A stretch of 10,069 nucleotides of DNA from assembly GCA_023416745.1 (NCBI GenBank), contig JAEZHF010000068.1:1-10069 (forward strand). The letters are read 5' to 3'. Shown in pieces: positions 6,529 to 10,069 of this stretch. The position numbers and the translations under genes are program-made. Positions within the stretch are counted from its first letter, which is position 1; each line of letters opens with the position of its first letter. Origin of the DNA: Bacillota bacterium. GTDB lineage: Bacteria; Bacillota; Clostridia; Christensenellales; SZUA-584. The notes below the pieces were generated by a model. It was not told the origin of the DNA, did not search any database, and saw only the letters and a program-made list of their open reading frames with translations.

Positions 6529-7470
6529 CTATATGGGCTCTTCTTCCTCCCATGCGTACTGCTTATTCAGAAATGACCGAACGGCCTCGTTGAACCTGTC
6601 GGGTTTTTCTTCCTGCACAAAATGGCCGCAGTTGCGCAGGCGGATATGCTCCGCCCCCGGTATGATCAGCGCAAAATCGCGGATCATATCCTCTCCGTGC
6701 AGCTTGTCCTCCGTCCCGGAGATCACCAGCGTCCTGTGGCGTATGCTTTTGAGCAGCGAGCGCGCATACGTGTCATCAAAGTGTGTCATCATCATCACCA
6801 GCGTTTCACGTACATCGCGGCTGCGCAGCGGCCGGTAATATCCTTCCACCACTTCGTCCCTCAGCTGCGTCGCGTCAAAGAACAGCCCGCTCAGCATTCT
6901 TCGTACTGTCGCCTCGCTCAGATAGGCCATGAATATCGTCCGCCCCAGCCAGGTGGTCAGCATGCGCAGCGAAAACGGATAGTTCTCATTGGGGCCGCCC
7001 GGGGAAACCAACACCAGCCGGTTGACACGCTGCGGATGAGCGTGCGCAAAGCAGATCGCGCTCAGCGCCGCGGTGGAAAACGCCGCAATATGCGCCTTTT
7101 TAATGCGCAGCGCCTTTATAAACGCTTCGATCACCAGCGCCTGCTCCTCCACTGTGAAGTAGATGTTTGGGTGCCCGCTGTAGCCGCAGCCTGCAAGATC
7201 CAGCGCGATCACGCGGTAACCCTGATCCGCAAAGTAGCCGATGCTCTGCCGCCACGTAAACAGAGACTGCCCGATACCGTGCACCAGCAGCAGCGTTTCG
7301 CCCTTACCCTGAGATATATAGCGTATCGTCGTCTCAAAACGCAGGCTTTCCGTTCCCATTTCCGTCTCGTTAACGATATCAAACGAAATATCCACCGATG
7401 AACCGGAATACTCGTCGTATTTGGGGATCTTGCGGACCCTGCCTTTGTAGTTGTAGTTTTTGACCGCCAA
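6529..7470 (-). CDS. Alpha/beta-hydrolase fold protein
   Basis: A putative serine hydrolase of 313 residues if started at the TTG at 7470-7468, where AAGGGGGTG sits 6 nt upstream. The open frame extends to 7575, but the extra 35 residues carry no recognisable domain and would begin inside the promoter. Seen in order: a charged N-terminal segment, LLLVHGIGQSLFTW (oxyanion-hole region, residues 60-73), DLAGCGYSGHP, the nucleophile elbow HIAAFSTAALSA with Ser132, a cap region rich in Arg and Met, and the acid in GTEDKL (Asp255) with the base in CGHFVQEEKP (His283). The Ser-Asp-His triad is thus present, but the elbow is A-x-S-x-A rather than G-x-S-x-G. It resembles the MhpC/haloperoxidase-type hydrolases; the substrate is unknown. 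It follows cca on the same strand, with its own promoter between. Confidence 0.85.
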   Translation of the reverse strand: MAVKNYNYKGRVRKIPKYDEYSGSSVDISFDIVNETEMGTESLRFETTIRYISQGKGETLLLVHGIGQSLFTWRQSIGYFADQGYRVIALDLAGCGYSGHPNIYFTVEEQALVIEAFIKALRIKKAHIAAFSTAALSAICFAHAHPQRVNRLVLVSPGGPNENYPFSLRMLTTWLGRTIFMAYLSEATVRRMLSGLFFDATQLRDEVVEGYYRPLRSRDVRETLVMMMTHFDDTYARSLLKSIRHRTLVISGTEDKLHGEDMIRDFALIIPGAEHIRLRNCGHFVQEEKPDRFNEAVRSFLNKQYAWEEEEPI

Positions 7471-7546
7471 GACAAGCACCCCCTTTTGTGGATGCGCCGC
7501 CGTATGCGCGCCGCGACAATTAAATATCGTTTTTCGATGTATGCTC

Positions 7547-7575
7547 AATATACTACGATTGAAAACACAAATCAA
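7547..7575 (-). promoter_or_regulatory. Promoter for the alpha/beta hydrolase
   Basis: On the minus strand, TTGATT (7575-7570), 17 nt and TATATT (7552-7547) start 35 bp past the cca stop. This gives a leader of about 70 nt before the TTG start. No terminator hairpin follows cca, so read-through transcription may add to it. Confidence 0.55.
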
Positions 7576-7609
7576 CCCTGTCGTTAACTAAAGTGAAATA
7601 GATGTAACA

Positions 7610-9028
7610 TTATGGTAATATTAAACTGCGTCCCAGCACCTGCGCGCGTTCCTTGAGCGCTTGCGGGTTGTTTCGTGACGGGCTCGATACGCATTCCTTG
7701 TGCAGCGCCTTCAATATATGTCCCACAACGGGCGACGGCGGTATGCCCAGCCACTCGGAAATGTCCCGCCCTGTCACGTTGAGGTCGCCCACCGTCCACG
7801 GCACGCCCTGGGCGATCATGCGGTCCAGCTCCCTCTGCCAGTTGTCCGACGACGGCACGCGCTCCACAGGCCAACCGGAGCCGATCACATCCGCCCGGCG
7901 TATCGCGATGAGCCGCTCAAACGTTTCTTGCCCCAGCATTACCGCCCGCCGCCGTATCGTGGATGGCTTGGCTTTGCCTTCCAGGTCAAACATGTGCCAG
8001 CGTACCAGCGGCAGCACCTCGCGCATCGTCCTGTTGTCGAACCGGAGCTCCGTCATTTCCTCGCGCGCCAGCGTTTCGCCCAACTTCTCATGCTCGTAGA
8101 ACTTGCCGCTGTCCGCCAGCGCCGCCGGCTTGCCGATGTCGTGCAGCAGCGCCGCCAGCCGCAGCACCCGTTCAGGCGGAGCCGCCGCGCACGCGTGCAG
8201 ACAGTGCCGCAGCACATCATATTTGTGGTACTTCTCCGACTGCTCCACGCCGTCACCCGTGCACAGCCGGGGGAGGACGTATTTCAGCGCACCGATGTCC
8301 AGCAGAATCTGCAATCCCCGCAGCGGGGCATCGCCTGCATTCAGCTCCGGATACTTGGTGTCCGCCAGCAGTATCTTTATCAGCTCGTCGCGCTTGCGCT
8401 CCGGCGATATGTCCGCTAGCAGTGCCGCCCGACGCTTCGCACAGTCCAGCAGATCGGTCGCCACGCTGAAACCCAGCTCCGCCGCAAACCGCGCCATACG
8501 CATGATGCGCAAACCGTCGTCGCATATCGTCACATCCGGGTCTGGTGCCGCCGCACGCAGCACCCTGTCCTGTATATCGTCCAGTCCCTTGCCCGTCGGG
8601 TCGGCCAGCTCCATCGTCTTGAGGTTCAGATACAGCGCCCCCGCGGTAAAGTCACGCCTCGACGCGTCCTCGCGTATGTCCTGTGTGAATTCCACGCGAT
8701 AGGGGCGGTGCGCGCCGCCCGGCGGATAGTAGTCCCGCCGGAACGTGGTATGCTCGAAGCTGTGTTTCTCACCGTCCAGCTGCACGCGTATCTCGATGGT
8801 GCCCAGCTCCAGCGCTTTTTCCGTCACCGACAGCCCCGCCTCACGCGAGATCGCCGCCGCCGTCACCGGGTCCGCCGTGGAGCAGATATCAAAATCGCCC
8901 CCGGGCAGCCCGAGGACGAGGTTTCGTACGTATCCGCCCACCAAGAACAGCTCAAAGCCGTGGGCGGCAAATATCTCAGATAACACCGCAAAGCTGCGGG
9001 GGAGTTTCACATCAGTCAAGTCCATCAT
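7610..9028 (-). CDS. cca: CCA-adding tRNA nucleotidyltransferase with HD domain
   Basis: A class II nucleotidyltransferase of 472 residues that adds or repairs the 3'-CCA end of tRNA using CTP and ATP. The head domain has LVGGYVRNLVLG (29-40) and the metal-binding pair Asp45/Asp47 in DFDICSTA. Next come RRDFTAGAL (124-131), which helps specify the nucleotide, and DDGLRIMRMARFAAELGF with ERKRDE (210-215) in the neck. An HD phosphohydrolase domain is centred on LLHDIGKP (His296-Asp297), with further His residues after it. Some Clostridia split CCA addition between two enzymes, so a CC- or A-adding specificity cannot be excluded from sequence alone. The start ATG-ATG overlaps the end of dapF by 17 nt without a strong ribosome site close by, which suggests translational coupling. 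The last codons before TAA are AT-rich. Confidence 0.93.
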   Translation of the reverse strand: MMDLTDVKLPRSFAVLSEIFAAHGFELFLVGGYVRNLVLGLPGGDFDICSTADPVTAAAISREAGLSVTEKALELGTIEIRVQLDGEKHSFEHTTFRRDYYPPGGAHRPYRVEFTQDIREDASRRDFTAGALYLNLKTMELADPTGKGLDDIQDRVLRAAAPDPDVTICDDGLRIMRMARFAAELGFSVATDLLDCAKRRAALLADISPERKRDELIKILLADTKYPELNAGDAPLRGLQILLDIGALKYVLPRLCTGDGVEQSEKYHKYDVLRHCLHACAAAPPERVLRLAALLHDIGKPAALADSGKFYEHEKLGETLAREEMTELRFDNRTMREVLPLVRWHMFDLEGKAKPSTIRRRAVMLGQETFERLIAIRRADVIGSGWPVERVPSSDNWQRELDRMIAQGVPWTVGDLNVTGRDISEWLGIPPSPVVGHILKALHKECVSSPSRNNPQALKERAQVLGRSLILP

Positions 9029-9845
9029 TCAATACAGCGGTGTAAACCTCTTCCGCCGGTCCCGTCATCAGCACGCGCCCATCGTCCAGGCTTTCGATGA
9101 TCAGCCGTCCCACCGACAGGTGCACGTTCACCTTGGGACCTGTCAGCCCCTTTTTATACGTCTCCACACCGCTGGCGCACGAGCCGGTACCGCACGCGAG
9201 CGTCAGGCCCGCGCCGCGCTCCCATGTCAGCACCCGTATGTTTTCCATGTCCAGCACCTGCACGAAGTTCACATTGCTCTTGCGCGGGAATATCGAATGC
9301 CTCTCAATCGCCGGTCCCAGCACTTCCGCGTCCACCGCTTCAATGTCATCCGCCAGCACCATCGTATGCGGCACGCCCATCAGCATCGACGATATCGTCA
9401 CCGTGCGTCCCGCCGCCTCGATGTCCACGTTCTCCGCTTCGCCCGTGCCCTGCATCGGTATGCTGGCGCGGTCAAACGACGGTTTACCCATGTCCACGCA
9501 CACGTCCTTGACCTTGCCGCCTTCCACAATCAGCTTGGGCCTTATGATGCCCGCCAGCGTTTCCACCGTCATGTCTTCCTTTTTCACGATGCCGCGCTCA
9601 TACACGTACTTCGCGAAGCAGCGGATGCCGTTGCCGCACATCTCCGCTTCGCTGCCGTCCGCGTTGATAATCCGCATCCGCACGTCCGCCGTATCCGACG
9701 GCAGCACGACCATGATTCCGTCGCCGCCCACGCTCAATCGCCGTGTGCACAGCTTGGCAGCCAGAGCGTTCCAGTCGCGGCCCGTGCCGTCGTCCTCAAA
9801 CACCAGAAAGTCGTTGCCCAGACCGTGCATCTTGGTGAATTTCAT
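9012..9845 (-). CDS. dapF: Diaminopimelate epimerase
   Basis: A cofactor-independent racemase of 277 residues that converts LL- to meso-diaminopimelate, the direct precursor of lysine and the peptidoglycan cross-link residue. It has the two-lobed family structure. The N-terminal signature MHGLGNDF is at 6-13. The first catalytic cysteine is Cys70 in AEMCGNGIRC; the second is Cys218 in LTLACGTGSCAS. GGDGI and VPHTMV are also as expected. The length is normal. ATG at 9845 is chosen because GGAGGG lies 5 nt upstream and the protein begins MKFTKMHGLG as usual; the open frame continues 36 codons further up but only through promoter and repeat sequence. It is the first gene of a unit with cca. No other dap or lysine gene is in the window. 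Confidence 0.97.
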   Translation of the reverse strand: MKFTKMHGLGNDFLVFEDDGTGRDWNALAAKLCTRRLSVGGDGIMVVLPSDTADVRMRIINADGSEAEMCGNGIRCFAKYVYERGIVKKEDMTVETLAGIIRPKLIVEGGKVKDVCVDMGKPSFDRASIPMQGTGEAENVDIEAAGRTVTISSMLMGVPHTMVLADDIEAVDAEVLGPAIERHSIFPRKSNVNFVQVLDMENIRVLTWERGAGLTLACGTGSCASGVETYKKGLTGPKVNVHLSVGRLIIESLDDGRVLMTGPAEEVYTAVLNDGLD

Positions 9846-9872
9846 AGTTTCCCTCCGCATCGTTGTACCGCC

Positions 9873-9901
9873 ATTATACTCTTGCGTTAAACTGGACGCA
9901 A
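9873..9901 (-). promoter_or_regulatory. Sigma-A-type promoter for dapF-cca
   Basis: On the minus strand, TTGCGT (9901-9896), 17 nt and a perfect TATAAT (9878-9873) are followed by a leader of about 20 nt before the GGAGGG ribosome site and the dapF ATG. The hairpin cluster begins just 22 bp upstream of the -35 box. Confidence 0.65.
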
Positions 9902-9922
9902 CCTTGTGGCAGACAAATGGCC

Positions 9923-9998
9923 TTGAGGGCGCTGCCCTCAAACTCCCGCTCAAGGGGCCCGCCCCTTGAGAAGCCCTCTGGAAATGCTGCGCATTTCC
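9923..9998. repeat. Cluster of three perfect hairpins (REP-like intergenic element)
   Basis: Three perfect inverted repeats stand in a row. TTGAGGGC-GCT-GCCCTCAA is at 9923-9941, CTCAAGGGGC-CC-GCCCCTTGAG at 9949-9970, and GGAAATGC-TGC-GCATTTCC at 9980-9998. None is followed directly by a T-run; the nearest (10012-10018) is 13 nt beyond the third. The GCCCTC at 9973-9978 repeats the right arm of hairpin 1, so the left arm could instead close around hairpin 2. Serial GC-rich hairpins like these resemble, from memory, dispersed intergenic repeats of Clostridia. The window has only this copy, so its repeat nature is inferred. Confidence 0.6.
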
Positions 9999-10048
9999 TT
10001 AACTATTAAACTTTTTTTGCGATCTGACAAAGCAATTGGCAGATTTAG

Positions 10049-10069
10049 GCTCCCTCATCTGAGAGAGCT
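10049..10069. repeat. Start of a further hairpin repeat, cut by the window edge
   Basis: GGCTCCCTC-ATC-TGAGAGAGCT forms a near-perfect hairpin with one internal mismatch. Its CTCCCTCATCTGAG-type core resembles a dispersed repeat I associate with gut Clostridia genomes. It stops at the window end, so its true length is unknown. It is separated from the three-hairpin cluster by a T-tract and about 30 bp of AT-rich sequence. Confidence 0.45.

Noticed and set aside
8745..9890. Plus-strand frame of 381 codons across cca and dapF
   Set aside because: It spans two confidently identified genes on the other strand and even their junction; there is no ribosome site.
9980..10018. Hairpin 3 plus the T-tract at 10012-10018 as an intrinsic terminator
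   Set aside because: The seven T are 13 nt past the stem, too far for a canonical terminator, though a role for the whole cluster in ending an upstream transcript remains possible.
9923..10069. CRISPR array or integron attC site
   Set aside because: The hairpins differ in sequence and length, and there are no regular direct repeats with spacers, no cas or integrase gene and no attC core sites.

Overview
The window looks like chromosome of a moderately GC-rich anaerobic Bacillota, most likely a Clostridia-class gut-type bacterium. The evidence is a stand-alone formate-tetrahydrofolate ligase, strong purine-rich Shine-Dalgarno sites with several UUG/GUG starts, sigma-A-type promoters, a basic-N-terminus/Thr-Pro-linker surface protein, and small hairpin repeats of a kind scattered in Clostridia genomes. 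The taxonomic placement is inference; no rRNA or other marker is present.

Layout. (1) Positions 1-408 are an AT-rich scar: the first 24 codons of a probable IS transposase run off the left edge on the minus strand, abutting the 3' fragment of an unrecognised gene. (2) fhs lies on the minus strand (466-2139) with a terminator behind it and a good promoter in front. (3) The 336-bp divergent region 2140-2475 holds the fhs promoter, a possible relic reading frame, a good plus-strand promoter and a palindrome. It leads into a SorE-like zinc-dependent sugar-phosphate/polyol dehydrogenase (2476-3741). (4) A membrane CDP-alcohol phosphatidyltransferase (3832-4407) follows on the plus strand and ends in a clear intrinsic terminator. 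(5) A small DUF1801 protein (4596-5051) has its own promoter and meets the minus-strand genes at a shared terminator. (6) From the right, the minus strand carries dapF (9845-9012), cca (9028-7610, overlapping dapF by 17 nt), an alpha/beta hydrolase (7470-6529) and a membrane-anchored beta-propeller-like surface protein (6425-5157). The last two each have their own promoter. (7) Upstream of the dapF promoter, 9923-10069 is a cluster of perfect hairpins forming a repeat-like intergenic element cut by the window edge.

How the genes work together. Most are housekeeping: one-carbon metabolism (fhs), phospholipid synthesis, meso-diaminopimelate/lysine synthesis (dapF) and tRNA 3'-end maturation (cca). 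Only dapF-cca shows a physically coupled arrangement. No defence system, CRISPR array, prophage or biosynthetic cluster is visible. The least explained elements are the hairpin cluster at the right end, the relic frame in the fhs/sorE-like divergent region, the two palindromes near plus-strand starts, and the degenerate nucleophile elbow of the hydrolase.
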